Under the pieces are notes generated by a model. It worked only from the letters and a program-made list of their open reading frames with translations. It ran no database searches and was not told where the DNA came from. From assembly GCA_937136055.1 (NCBI GenBank), contig CAKZOD010000006.1, forward strand, positions 1 through 64,000: 64,000 nt of DNA, read 5' to 3'. Each line of letters opens with the position of its first letter. Positions within the stretch are counted from its first letter, which is position 1. The DNA is from an uncultured Oceanospirillaceae bacterium (lineage in GTDB: Bacteria > Pseudomonadota > Gammaproteobacteria > Pseudomonadales > Balneatricaceae). The translations under genes were made by a program, and so were the position numbers. Positions 16,767 through 26,031 of the stretch are shown one piece after another.

Positions 16767-17016
16767 AATGCTCCCATACCACCTACGAAGCCGCACAACC
16801 CCATCAGCCTGCGCTGACTAAATTACACAGGAACAAAGTACCACAGCATGGATGCTGTGGTAGCACAGTTGAGGCAGGACGCCGAATCTGTGCGGGCTGC
16901 CGTGGAAGGGTGATTTAGGCAGGGTAGTCGCAGGCGTCGGGCGCCTTTTTGTTTGGGTACTATATTTTGGGCGAGCAAAATAAAGTGCCTCGCCAAGAGG
17001 CGAAATACGGATAACC
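16767..17016 (-). repeat. Right inverted repeat (about 250 bp) of accessory element
   Basis: This is the reverse complement of the 14575-14812 repeat. The inner end is at CCATCAGCCTGCGCTGACTAA (16801 onward), the central dyad ACCACAGCAT-GG-ATGCTGTGGT is at about 16840-16861, and the outer end is CGCCAAGAGGCGAAATACGG then ATAAC at 17011-17015. Homology fades over the first 30 bp inside 16800. The 68 bp between the CDS stop and this repeat hold nothing recognisable. Confidence 0.85.
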
Positions 17017-17063
17017 AATTGAAACCTAAGCCAAATCAAAACAATTAACTAGAATCAATCTCC

Positions 17064-17795
17064 CTAGCTCTTCAACAAATACCTATCCAACACCACCTTC
17101 TGCGGCCTCCTTCGCAACGAAACCTCCGCCAACAAAAGCTCCGCCGTAGCCACGGCATCATTCAACGCATTGTGCCCAAAATGCTGTGGTAACCCATGTT
17201 CCTCACGCAAATTATCTAACCGCAATTCTTCCGGACTATAACTAGTCAGCGACTTATCCTTGCGCTTCTTGGCAATCATCAAAGTATCAATCATCGGAAA
17301 CACCGGCACTATGCCATACAGCTGATAGCAGGCTTTTTGTAAAAAAGTCCGTTCAATCTGTGCGTAATGCACCAACATCACCTTGCCTGCCAAAGCTTGC
17401 AGAAGATCCTCTACCCCTTGGGCTAAACTGATGCCATCAGTTTTGTTTTGATCGGTAATACTGTGCACCGCAACATTTTTAGCCTCTAACCTGCCCTTGG
17501 TATTGATCACCTCGTGATAGCAATTTGCTAATGAAATTTGGCCGCGCTGTAAGGTGGTGAAACCGATACTCAGGATTCGGTCCTGATTAGCGTTAAAGCC
17601 TGTGGTTTCAAAGTCGACACTTAATATCTGAGTTTCATAAAGGAGCTGCTCAATCGAGGGAAAAGGCACTGATAAGAAGTCTTGCAAAGGCCCAGGGCGG
17701 GCCTTCTTGAGCAATCGCTCACGCTTTGCCTGCAAACTAAAGTAGTGCTGCAAAGTCGCTTTCATCATTGCTCGGCTGCGTCTATCTAGAAACAT
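17064..17795 (-). CDS. DnaQ-like 3'-5' exonuclease family protein
   Basis: The 243-residue protein carries a DEDDh-type exonuclease domain: SVDFETTG (about residues 59-66) supplies the Asp/Glu pair, HYAQIERTFL lies near 143-152, and HNALNDAVATAELL near 208-221 gives the last His and Asp. In the third motif the usual Asp is Glu (IER), which I believe is common in this subgroup paired with CBS/nucleotidyltransferase proteins. It follows the 17824-19683 gene with a 28-bp gap and a strong GGAGAGGAGGG site, so the two form an operon. Substrate unknown. Confidence 0.85.
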   Translation of the reverse strand: MFLDRRSRAMMKATLQHYFSLQAKRERLLKKARPGPLQDFLSVPFPSIEQLLYETQILSVDFETTGFNANQDRILSIGFTTLQRGQISLANCYHEVINTKGRLEAKNVAVHSITDQNKTDGISLAQGVEDLLQALAGKVMLVHYAQIERTFLQKACYQLYGIVPVFPMIDTLMIAKKRKDKSLTSYSPEELRLDNLREEHGLPQHFGHNALNDAVATAELLLAEVSLRRRPQKVVLDRYLLKS

Positions 17796-17823
17796 ACGAC
17801 CCTCCTCTCCTTTTGCCAGTTAT

Positions 17824-19683
17824 CTACCTGAAATCCTTTTGACGAGCATCTTGTAAATTCTTGATGACCTTGAAAGCATCTTTTAAATGCTCGCGCTCTA
17901 ATTTGGAAATATCTTTAGGGGGCAGGAAGTTATCAACACTATCTCCACTGTTGATCTGACGGGCTTGGTGGCGTAAACGCAGGGCACCTAAAAACTCGAA
18001 TGCGTCGATTAAGCTCTTAGCGGATGCTTGAGTGAGCATAGAGCTGCCAGCTGCCTTTTGTAGGCGCTCTAGGGTGTTAACCGCATCGATTCCCAAAGAG
18101 AGTGAGTAAATACGGGCTAACTCGATAATCGGTGCGATACCGCTGTGTTTTAAATCTAAGGTGTCTTTATTTTCGCCTTTTGATACCAGTACAAAATCTC
18201 TGAAAAAGCCCAGTGGCGGCCTTAAACTTAGAGCATTACGGCTCAAGTGAGATTGGAGCACAGTATTGGCTTTGGTTTTCACTAAAAACTGGGCGCGTAT
18301 TTGCTGAAGTAAACTGATATCACCGTACACAAAGCTCAAGTCAAAAAAGACACTGCTTTCAAGTAGCGCTTGGGGCGTGGGCTTAGTTACCCATGAGTTG
18401 AAATACTGGAGCCATTTGTCTTGGGAAACCCGCCACTGTGGGTTGGTCGCCATGATGTATCCAGGACAGTAAATATAGCCACAACTTGCTAAGCCATCGC
18501 AGACAAATTTGGCCATCAACTCAAACCATTTAGCCTGCTCTTCGTTAGGTTCCTGCGCTAAAATTATGCCGTTATCTTGATCCGTATGGCACATTTGTTC
18601 ATGGCGCGCTTGTGAGCCAGCAACAACCCACGCATAAGCCATTGGTGCTGGCCCGTATTGCGCTTCTGCTAGCTCTATCAAGCGCGAGGTAATACCGTTG
18701 GTAATGGCAGTGATGTGCTTGCCGACATGGTTCGCCGTGGTGCCTCTTTTCGCCATGCGCTGCTGTAGTTTAGGTATCAAGTTACTCACTTCAACCAGCG
18801 CTTCAACGTTTTCAGCTTTGCGGATTGCTCCGGTTAAGTGCACCGCATTTTGCCCTTCTTTGTTCATGAGATCTGTCGAGGTAATCATCCCGACAAGTTG
18901 ACCGTTGTGCATTACAGGCAGATGGTGAATGCCTTTGGTATTCATCAGGATAAGGGCATCAAATGCATTTTTATCGGTTTCAATAGAGAGCAAATCGCGG
19001 GTGCAAATGGCATCGACTTTCTCGCTAGGTGATACACCTTGTGCCACACAGCGTTTGCGGATGTCTTTGTCGGTGATGATACCCACCAGCACGTCATTGT
19101 CAGTCACCAGTAGCGATGAGAAATTCAGCTCTGTCATGCGCTGAGCAGCTTGTGTGATAGTCACATCGTGCGCGATAGTTGCTGCAGGGCCTTGATAAAG
19201 CGCTTCGATGGTCGTGTCCATCAATTGCGCCGATATTTTTGCCTCATCTGATAATTGGCTAACTTCCTGCTGCAAGCGCTGCTCTGAGCTGGCGGAGAAG
19301 AACTCGCTAATTTGTGGAAAGCCCTGCAAATTCTTTTTAAAGGCTTGATAACTCATCGAGTAGATCAGGCAATCTTCATCGGCAACCACTTTTACATCAT
19401 CGCCAATAGGCCCCTGGCAATACAGTGCGCAGATTTCACCTTCGGTGAATTTACCGAGTAATTCATCATCTTGGTCTTGCTCTAACTGCAAGTAGCTCAA
19501 GCTGCCTTTGCGCAGTATATACAAGCGCGGCTCCAACACATCAGCGGGAGGAAGTAACTGACCACGGCGTATGTAGCAGATCTCTATCAGCTTAACGAGC
19601 TGGCTGACTCTATCCTCTGGGAGCCTATCAAAAGGGGGAATTGCTTTCACAAAGGCTTTGATATCGGCTAGTTCATCCGCCAT
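17824..19683 (-). CDS. cNMP-binding/CBS/DUF294 nucleotidyltransferase-like protein
   Basis: The 619-residue protein has an N-terminal cyclic-nucleotide-binding-type domain (about residues 10-130), two CBS domains (about 165-280, with MTELNFSSLLVTDNDVLVGIITDKDIR and GIHHLPVMHNGQLVGMIT motifs, outlined), a DUF294 putative nucleotidyltransferase (about 310-450) with GSQARHEQMCHTDQDNGII, and a C-terminal DUF294_C helical domain. GlnD-like NTase residues (GS and DQDN) are present. AAGGAG precedes the ATG. Proteins of this type are regularly encoded beside actP-like symporters and CrbS kinases, so it likely regulates acetate or carbon metabolism by nucleotide sensing. Confidence 0.88.
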   Translation of the reverse strand: MADELADIKAFVKAIPPFDRLPEDRVSQLVKLIEICYIRRGQLLPPADVLEPRLYILRKGSLSYLQLEQDQDDELLGKFTEGEICALYCQGPIGDDVKVVADEDCLIYSMSYQAFKKNLQGFPQISEFFSASSEQRLQQEVSQLSDEAKISAQLMDTTIEALYQGPAATIAHDVTITQAAQRMTELNFSSLLVTDNDVLVGIITDKDIRKRCVAQGVSPSEKVDAICTRDLLSIETDKNAFDALILMNTKGIHHLPVMHNGQLVGMITSTDLMNKEGQNAVHLTGAIRKAENVEALVEVSNLIPKLQQRMAKRGTTANHVGKHITAITNGITSRLIELAEAQYGPAPMAYAWVVAGSQARHEQMCHTDQDNGIILAQEPNEEQAKWFELMAKFVCDGLASCGYIYCPGYIMATNPQWRVSQDKWLQYFNSWVTKPTPQALLESSVFFDLSFVYGDISLLQQIRAQFLVKTKANTVLQSHLSRNALSLRPPLGFFRDFVLVSKGENKDTLDLKHSGIAPIIELARIYSLSLGIDAVNTLERLQKAAGSSMLTQASAKSLIDAFEFLGALRLRHQARQINSGDSVDNFLPPKDISKLEREHLKDAFKVIKNLQDARQKDFR

Positions 19684-19972
19684 GTTGTTTCTCCTTGAAC
19701 ATTGCTAGTTAACATCTCTAGCTCCGTTTTAGAGCACTCCCTTGGCAAGGTCAACGATAAGCACCTGATATAAGACTAAAGTGTAATTCCAGCTTTAGAC
19801 AAAGGTTGTTAGCCTGTAATAACAGTAAATTCGTCAGTGTTTTCGCATTGAAAGACTGTACTCATGGCGCTATCTAGCAGCATTCGCGATTCGCGCAGCT
19901 CTTATAGATGTCGTCCTAATATAAAAACAACAGCATTGGACATTATCAACGGATAGTATCTAAAAGGAGATT

Positions 19973-20224
19973 ATGGTGGAAAATAATTCATCTTATTGGC
20001 AGGACAACCTGCGCATAATCACAATATGCTTGATCATCTGGGTGATCGTTTCATACGGCTTTGGGTTAGTGCTCGTAGAACCGCTAAACGCCATCAAACT
20101 CGGTGGTTATAAGCTAGGCTTCTGGTTCGCTCAACAAGGATCAATCTATACATTTGTCGGCTTGGTATTTTGGTATTCATACAAAATGAACCAGCTCGAT
20201 AAAAAATACGGCATCGAGGAGTAA
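19973..20224 (+). CDS. DUF4212 small subunit of Na+/solute symporter
   Basis: This 83-residue protein has two membrane helices (IITICLIIWVIVSYGFGLVLV and the segment around FVGLVFWYSY) with the DUF4212 pattern, including YWQDNLRI near the start and GFWFAQQGSIYTF between them. AAAAGGAGA precedes the ATG at 19973. The stop is 3 bp before the start of the large symporter gene. It is known as the small accessory subunit of VC_2705-type sodium/solute symporters. Confidence 0.9.
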   Translation: MVENNSSYWQDNLRIITICLIIWVIVSYGFGLVLVEPLNAIKLGGYKLGFWFAQQGSIYTFVGLVFWYSYKMNQLDKKYGIEE

Positions 20225-20227
20225 ATC

Positions 20228-21967
20228 ATGGATGAGTTGAAACTTTATACCTACATTGCCGTATTCGGCTCTTTCGGTATGTACTTCGCCATCGCTTGGT
20301 GGGCACGTGCCGGATCAACTAAGGAATTCTACGTTGCCGGTGGCGGCGTTGGCCCTGTAGCAAACGGCATGGCAATCGGTGCCGACTGGATGAGTGCTGC
20401 GTCATTTATCTCAATGGCGGGCTTAATTGCTTTCCTTGGTTACGGTGGTTCAGTATTCCTAATGGGATGGACTGGCGGCTATGTACTACTAGCCATGCTA
20501 TTAGCGCCTTATATGCGTAAGCACGGTAAGTTCACTGTGCCTGAGTTTATCTATGATCGCTATTACTCCAAAACAGCCAGAATAGTAGCTGTTGCCTGTC
20601 TTATCATCGCCTCTTTGACCTACATTATCGGTCAGATGAAAGGTGTTGGTGTTGCCTTCTCGCGCTTCTTGGAAGTGGATTACGGTTTAGGCTTAGGCAT
20701 CGGTATGGCAGTTGTTTGGGTATACGCCGTACTTGGTGGTATGAAAGGTATTACCTACACTCAGATCGCTCAGTATGTAGTACTAATCTTCGCTTACACT
20801 ATCCCTGCTATCTTCATTTCAATGCAGTTGACAGGTAACCCTATTCCACAGTTAGGTCTAGGTAGTACGCTTGCTGATGGCAGTGGCATGTACTTGTTAG
20901 ATAAGCTTGATTTAGTGGTGACAGATCTTGGCTTTAAAGAGTATACGACAGGTCAGCTTGGTAACAACGCTAACATGATTGCATACACGCTATCGCTAAT
21001 GATCGGTACTGCAGGTTTACCACACGTTATCATGCGCTTCTTCACTGTACCTTCAGTAAAAGCGGCTCGTTCATCTGCAGGTTATGCACTTGTATTTATC
21101 GCGCTACTTTACACTGTTGCTCCAGCTGTTGGTGCGATGGCACGTTTGAATCTAATGAGCACTATTGAGCCTGCTGCTGGTGAAAACTTAGTTTACGCTG
21201 AGCGCCCACAGTGGTTCAAAGACTGGGAAAAAACAGGTCTGTTGAAGTTCGAAGATAAGAATGGTGATGGCAAAATCCAGTACACGTCAGATAAAGCAAC
21301 CAACGAGATGGTTAAAGTTGACCGTGACATCATGGTACTTGCCAACCCTGCGATTGCAAACTTACCTAACTGGGTAATTGCACTGGTTGCAGCCGGTGGT
21401 TTAGCCGCAGCGCTTTCAACAGCCGCTGGTTTACTACTCGCGATCTCTTCCTCGGTTTCCCATGACTTGATGAAAGGGGTACTCACGCCTGATCTCTCAG
21501 AGAAGAACGAGCTGTTAGCCGGGCGGATAGTGATGACGGTCTCCATTTTAGTGTCAGGTTACCTCGGTTTAAATCCGCCTGGATTTGCCGCGGGTACGGT
21601 GGCGTTGGCCTTTGGTTTGGCCGCATCGTCTATCTTCCCTGCACTGATGATGGGTATCTTCTCACGTAAGATTAGCGGCACAGCAGCTATCTGGGGTATG
21701 TGTTCAGGTATCGGTATTACAATGCTTTATGTATTCATGCACAAAGGCATCATGTTTATCCCAGGTACTTCGTTCCTCGGCGGCCTAGAGCCAAACTGGT
21801 TCTTTGGAATTTCACCTAACGCGTTCGGTGCCGTTGGTGCTGTTGTTAACTTCGCTGTTGCTTTCGCGGTGACTAAAGTGACAGGCCCAGCTCCTGCTGA
21901 AATTAGAGATATGGTTGATAACTTCCGTACTCCTGCAGGTGGTGTTAACGCAGCTCACGATCATTAA
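20228..21967 (+). CDS. VC_2705-type sodium:solute symporter (ActP-like)
   Basis: The 579-residue inner-membrane protein of the SSS/SLC5 family has about 13 membrane helices. Landmarks are AGGGVGPVANGMAIGADWMSAASFISMAG near the start (outlined), GGYVLLAMLLAPYMRKHGKFTVPEF and LPHVIMRFFTVP in the middle. A charged insert around residues 335-360 (EDKNGDGKIQYTSDK) has the pattern of an EF-hand-like Ca2+ loop, typical of this VC_2705 subgroup. Together with DUF4212 it probably takes up acetate or another short carboxylate. A strong terminator follows. Confidence 0.9.
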   Translation: MDELKLYTYIAVFGSFGMYFAIAWWARAGSTKEFYVAGGGVGPVANGMAIGADWMSAASFISMAGLIAFLGYGGSVFLMGWTGGYVLLAMLLAPYMRKHGKFTVPEFIYDRYYSKTARIVAVACLIIASLTYIIGQMKGVGVAFSRFLEVDYGLGLGIGMAVVWVYAVLGGMKGITYTQIAQYVVLIFAYTIPAIFISMQLTGNPIPQLGLGSTLADGSGMYLLDKLDLVVTDLGFKEYTTGQLGNNANMIAYTLSLMIGTAGLPHVIMRFFTVPSVKAARSSAGYALVFIALLYTVAPAVGAMARLNLMSTIEPAAGENLVYAERPQWFKDWEKTGLLKFEDKNGDGKIQYTSDKATNEMVKVDRDIMVLANPAIANLPNWVIALVAAGGLAAALSTAAGLLLAISSSVSHDLMKGVLTPDLSEKNELLAGRIVMTVSILVSGYLGLNPPGFAAGTVALAFGLAASSIFPALMMGIFSRKISGTAAIWGMCSGIGITMLYVFMHKGIMFIPGTSFLGGLEPNWFFGISPNAFGAVGAVVNFAVAFAVTKVTGPAPAEIRDMVDNFRTPAGGVNAAHDH

Positions 21968-22011
21968 TCGTTAGCTCTCTAGCTAGTTGAAGTTAAAGAC
22001 TAGCAAACAAC

Positions 22012-22042
22012 AAATAGGCTCCTAATAAGGGGCCTATTTTGT
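22012..22042 (+). terminator. Rho-independent terminator after symporter
   Basis: AAATAGGCTCC (22012-22022) pairs with GGGGCCTATTT (22029-22039), with one G-T wobble and a 6-nt loop, followed by TGTTAT. It ends the DUF4212-symporter operon 45 bp past the stop. Confidence 0.8.
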
Positions 22043-22081
22043 TATATTAATAATAAAACCTTCTTTTATAAGGGTAATATA

Positions 22082-22519
22082 GTGAATAAACACACCAAAA
22101 TTGCCATCTTAGTTGCCCCTATACTTGCCGTATTAGGCTACGCCGCTACCGATATGTACTCTGAACACCAAGCCTCAGAGAAACGCGTCTTTGTGATGCA
22201 ACCTCAAGGGGGTTCATGCGATATAAAAGCCGATAAATGTATTCTGCAATCTGGCGAGTTTCTATTAAGCTTTTCAGATAAAAACGGCGAAACTGTGATC
22301 AACTCAACTTATCCACTGGACACTGCCACGCTCTTTCTTGTGGATAACGATGAGGCGGCAAGCTTCCAATTGGGTATGAACACTAGCCCCTATTACTGGC
22401 GCGCCAAAACAAGCCTTGGCGAGCGCATTAGCAAACCTGGCTCTAGCCAAAAATTACGTATTATTGCCAACATAAAAGGTGGATCCTACATCAGCGAGTT
22501 CACCACCAAAACTCTATAA
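22082..22519 (+). CDS. Membrane-anchored periplasmic protein, unknown function
   Basis: The 145-residue protein starts with GTG 22082 after an AAGGGTAATATA context. It has one N-terminal membrane segment (IAILVAPILAVLGYAATDMY) and a small beta-rich domain outside. Two cysteines (SCDIKADKCIL, about residues 40-47) could form a disulfide. I do not recognise a domain. The gene sits between the symporter and the CrbS kinase, a position occupied by a similar small gene in related clusters as far as I recall, so a role in solute sensing is possible. Confidence 0.65.
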   Translation: MNKHTKIAILVAPILAVLGYAATDMYSEHQASEKRVFVMQPQGGSCDIKADKCILQSGEFLLSFSDKNGETVINSTYPLDTATLFLVDNDEAASFQLGMNTSPYYWRAKTSLGERISKPGSSQKLRIIANIKGGSYISEFTTKTL

Positions 22520-22563
22520 CACTATTTTTAGTATCTTGCGCTAACCATGATTGAGAAGGTGAT

Positions 22564-25500
22564 ATGTTTCAGAACTGGCAGTTAATTGGTATCAGCCTAA
22601 TCTATATTTGCCTTCTCTTTGTCATCGCGTATGTGGGTGATAAATACCGCCACAAAATTTTACTGCGCAGCCAGCCAATCATTTACGCGCTCACTCTAGG
22701 GGTATATTGCACTTCTTGGAGCTTTTTAGGTACCACCGCACAAGCTGCTAATAGCATTCTCTCTCACTTGCCTATATTTATCGGCCCTATTTTACTTTTT
22801 ACGCTTGGCTGGCCTTTTATCCAACGCATTATCAAAACCAGTTTAAAGCTCAATGTAACCTCTATCGCCGATCTACTGGCAGCGCGCTTTGGTAAATCGC
22901 AAAAGCTGGCGGTGATTATCACTTTAGTTGCCTTAGTTGGAACTATGCCTTACATAGCCCTCCAGCTTAAGGCGATTGTTTATTCTTACCAGCAGTTAAC
23001 AGCCTTTCAAGAGTTAAACTCTTGGCAGACAGGCTTAGTGGTAACCGCTATTCTCGCGGCGTTTACTTTATTCTTTGGTATACGCGAAGTCGACGTTACT
23101 GAAAGACATCCCGGCGTTATGCTCGCAATCGCGTTTGAATCCCTATTGAAAGTTATCGCTTTTATAATTTTAGGGCTGTTCGTTGTGTTCTTCATTTACG
23201 ATAGCCCCGCTGATTTGTGGCAGGCCTCAAAAGCAAGTAGCCTACTTAGCGACCAGCTGAAATTACCCAACATCGCCACTATGTTGAGCTCCTTAGTTAT
23301 CGGTGTAGCGGCCTTTTTAGCACTACCACGTCAGTTTCAAGTGATGGTAGTGGAGCTGCGCAATGCATCAGATGCCAACCTTTCGCGCTATGTATTCCCG
23401 CTTTATTTACTTGTATTTGCAATTTTTGCCATTCCTTTAGGTCTCGCGGGTAAATTACTACTCGCTGATAGTGTTTCAGCAGACGCTTACGTGCTTTTTT
23501 TACCTGCTATTCACGGTCAGTTCTGGCTGACTTTACTGGCTTTTCTCGGAGCTATTTCAGCCGCTAGCTCTATGGTCATCATTGCTGCTATCGCATTGAG
23601 TACGATGCTCAGTAATGAGATCTTTTTTCCACTGCTGTTCAATCGCTACAAAGGCAAAAATAGTGATTTCAGACGTTTCAAATCACGCTTACTAGGGGTG
23701 CGAAAGCTGCTTGCCTGCTTTGTAATCCTGCTAGGTTACGGCGTCTTTTTAGCCGCTTCTCCCGATAAGTTATCTTCATTAGGAGAAATAGCCTTTGGTG
23801 CGCTTGCCCAGTTAACACCCGCTTTAATCGCGGCTTTTTATTGGCGCTCTAGTAGCTTAACGGGCGTTATCTGCGGTATCAGTGCTGGTTTTACCTTATG
23901 GTTTTTCCTAAATTTACTACCCCAGTTCGGCCTTTACACTCAGCCTGTTAGCAATGGCTATGTGCCCACACACATGTTGGTTTCGCTGTTTAGTTTATCG
24001 ATCAATGTAATGATAATGTGGTGGGTGTCTCAGTTTAGCCGCCAAAGTGTACAAGAGAGGATGCAAGCATCGCACTTTCTTGACTGGCAAAGTCCCGACA
24101 GTTTAACTCCCCCTGTGAATAAGAATATCGATGCAAGCGAGCTTCAATTACTGGCTTCGCGCTTCATTGGTGAAGAGAAAGCAAAGCTCGGATTTAACCA
24201 ATTCTTAGCCTCTAATGATGCGAAATATTTAGGCTCAAGGCTCTACAACAATAAGCTAATTACTCATACGGAGCACATGTTAACCAGTGTGATGGGCTCT
24301 TCTTCATCTCGGCTGGTAATTTCATCAGCTTTACAAGGCAAAGAAATCGCTTTAGATCAGATCGTCGTGCTGATAGAAGATGCTTCAACTCAAGGTACTC
24401 AGTTTAGCCAATCTTTACTGCAAAGTGCGATTGAAAACAGTACTGAAGGGATTTCCATTGTTGATAACGATTTAAATGTCGTCGCTTGGAACAAGCGCTA
24501 TATCGAGCTCTTTAAGTACCCTAATGGGCTGGTTTACGTTGGCTGCCCTGTCGAAAGTCTAATTCGTTACAATGTCGAGCAAGGGCGCTGCGGCCCGGGT
24601 GATGTAGAGGGAAAAATACGTCGTCGTTTAGCGCATTTACAGCGTGGTAATCCTCATAGCTCAGAGCGGCGCCACAATACAGGTCAAGTTATTCGCATCC
24701 AAGGAAACCCTTTGCCTGATGGTGGCTTTGTGATGATTTTTTCAGATATCAGTGCATTTCGCCAAGCGGAACAAGTATTGCGTGAAGCAAACCAAGATCT
24801 CGAGACTCGCGTTTACGAGCGCACCAAACGCTTAGAGCAAGCCAACGAAGAGCTTGAGCAAGAGCGCGAAAAAGCCGTGCTAGCACACATCAAAAAAAGC
24901 CAGTATCTCAATGCCTGTAGTCATGACTTGATGCAGCCGCTAGAAGCTGCGCGCTTATTCACTTCAGCTTTAGCAGGCCAAAAAGGCCTTAACAAAGATC
25001 ATAAAGGCCATATTTCAAACATTGAAAACTCATTAAAGGTTGCCAGTAACCTGCTCAGTGATCTCGGTGACATTGCCAAAATTGAAAGCGGTAATATCAA
25101 AATTGCTAAAGAGCCCTTTCCAATTGCGGATTTACTTGAAAGCCTCGCCAATGAATTTAATGCACACGAGGAAAAAATTGATATTCAGTTTAGCGTAGCC
25201 CCTTGCTCACTATGGGTTTACTCTGACCCAAACTTATTGCGCCGCATTCTTCACAACTTGATCGCCAATGCCTTTCGCTATGCAAGCCCGGGCAAAGTGC
25301 TATTGGGGTGTAGACGCTCTAAAAACTCTGTTTCGATTCAAGTCATTGATACAGGGCCAGGTATCGCTAAAGATAAGCAAACGCTAGTGTTTGAGCAATT
25401 CACCCAGCTTGAAAGTGGTAATTCTGGCAAAGGTTTAGGCCTTGGCCTCAATATCGCTAAAAGCTTCTCAATGCTTCTAGATCACTCTTTAACGCTCTCT

Positions 25501-26031
25501 TCTGTTGAGGGTAAGGGTTGTAACTTTAAGGTCTCTCTACCCACCTCAGCGACTCAAATTGAGGGTAGTACTAGCGTAGCTGACACATCAGTTATTAGCT
25601 TGCAGGGAATTACCGTGCTATGTGTTGAAAACGACCCTAACCTGTTAGCGGCGATGGTGGCACTGTTAGAGTCGTGGAAGTGTCGTATTCTTGCCTGTGA
25701 TAACAGCGCACAAGCTTATGAATATGCAATGGAATACGCTGATGAAATAGATGTGATGCTGATGGATTATCAACTATCGGAAGAGATCACAGGCTTAGCG
25801 TTAATGCATGAGATAAATAAAGGGTCTGACTACGGTATTCCCGGTGTACTTATTACAGCAACGGCAGATTCTGATTTACCAATGCGTGTTGCAAATGCAG
25901 GTTTTGAGTTTATGAAAAAACCAATGAAACCCGCAGCACTGCGGGCTTTAATTAGTGCTTTATTAACGCAGAAAATGCAGCGTGATTACTCGTTACTGGC
26001 TGAAAATGATGAAGCCCCGACCTCTAACTGA
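22564..26031 (+). CDS. crbS: CrbS-like SSS-transporter/histidine kinase hybrid sensor
   Basis: The 1155-residue protein fuses a sodium/solute symporter-like domain (about residues 1-500, 13 helices) to a PAS domain (about 620-735), a coiled coil, a HisKA dimerisation domain with the H-box SHDLMQPLEAAR (His near 785), an HATPase domain with GKGLGLGLNIAKS, and a C-terminal receiver domain whose phospho-acceptor Asp is in VMLMDYQLSE near 1066. This architecture is that of CrbS/MxtR/CbrA-type sensors; with the convergent LuxR regulator it corresponds to the CrbSR pair that controls acetyl-CoA synthetase and acetate uptake in Vibrio and Pseudomonas. The stop overlaps the end of crbR by 46 bp on the opposite strand. 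Confidence 0.88.
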   Translation: MFQNWQLIGISLIYICLLFVIAYVGDKYRHKILLRSQPIIYALTLGVYCTSWSFLGTTAQAANSILSHLPIFIGPILLFTLGWPFIQRIIKTSLKLNVTSIADLLAARFGKSQKLAVIITLVALVGTMPYIALQLKAIVYSYQQLTAFQELNSWQTGLVVTAILAAFTLFFGIREVDVTERHPGVMLAIAFESLLKVIAFIILGLFVVFFIYDSPADLWQASKASSLLSDQLKLPNIATMLSSLVIGVAAFLALPRQFQVMVVELRNASDANLSRYVFPLYLLVFAIFAIPLGLAGKLLLADSVSADAYVLFLPAIHGQFWLTLLAFLGAISAASSMVIIAAIALSTMLSNEIFFPLLFNRYKGKNSDFRRFKSRLLGVRKLLACFVILLGYGVFLAASPDKLSSLGEIAFGALAQLTPALIAAFYWRSSSLTGVICGISAGFTLWFFLNLLPQFGLYTQPVSNGYVPTHMLVSLFSLSINVMIMWWVSQFSRQSVQERMQASHFLDWQSPDSLTPPVNKNIDASELQLLASRFIGEEKAKLGFNQFLASNDAKYLGSRLYNNKLITHTEHMLTSVMGSSSSRLVISSALQGKEIALDQIVVLIEDASTQGTQFSQSLLQSAIENSTEGISIVDNDLNVVAWNKRYIELFKYPNGLVYVGCPVESLIRYNVEQGRCGPGDVEGKIRRRLAHLQRGNPHSSERRHNTGQVIRIQGNPLPDGGFVMIFSDISAFRQAEQVLREANQDLETRVYERTKRLEQANEELEQEREKAVLAHIKKSQYLNACSHDLMQPLEAARLFTSALAGQKGLNKDHKGHISNIENSLKVASNLLSDLGDIAKIESGNIKIAKEPFPIADLLESLANEFNAHEEKIDIQFSVAPCSLWVYSDPNLLRRILHNLIANAFRYASPGKVLLGCRRSKNSVSIQVIDTGPGIAKDKQTLVFEQFTQLESGNSGKGLGLGLNIAKSFSMLLDHSLTLSSVEGKGCNFKVSLPTSATQIEGSTSVADTSVISLQGITVLCVENDPNLLAAMVALLESWKCRILACDNSAQAYEYAMEYADEIDVMLMDYQLSEEITGLALMHEINKGSDYGIPGVLITATADSDLPMRVANAGFEFMKKPMKPAALRALISALLTQKMQRDYSLLAENDEAPTSN

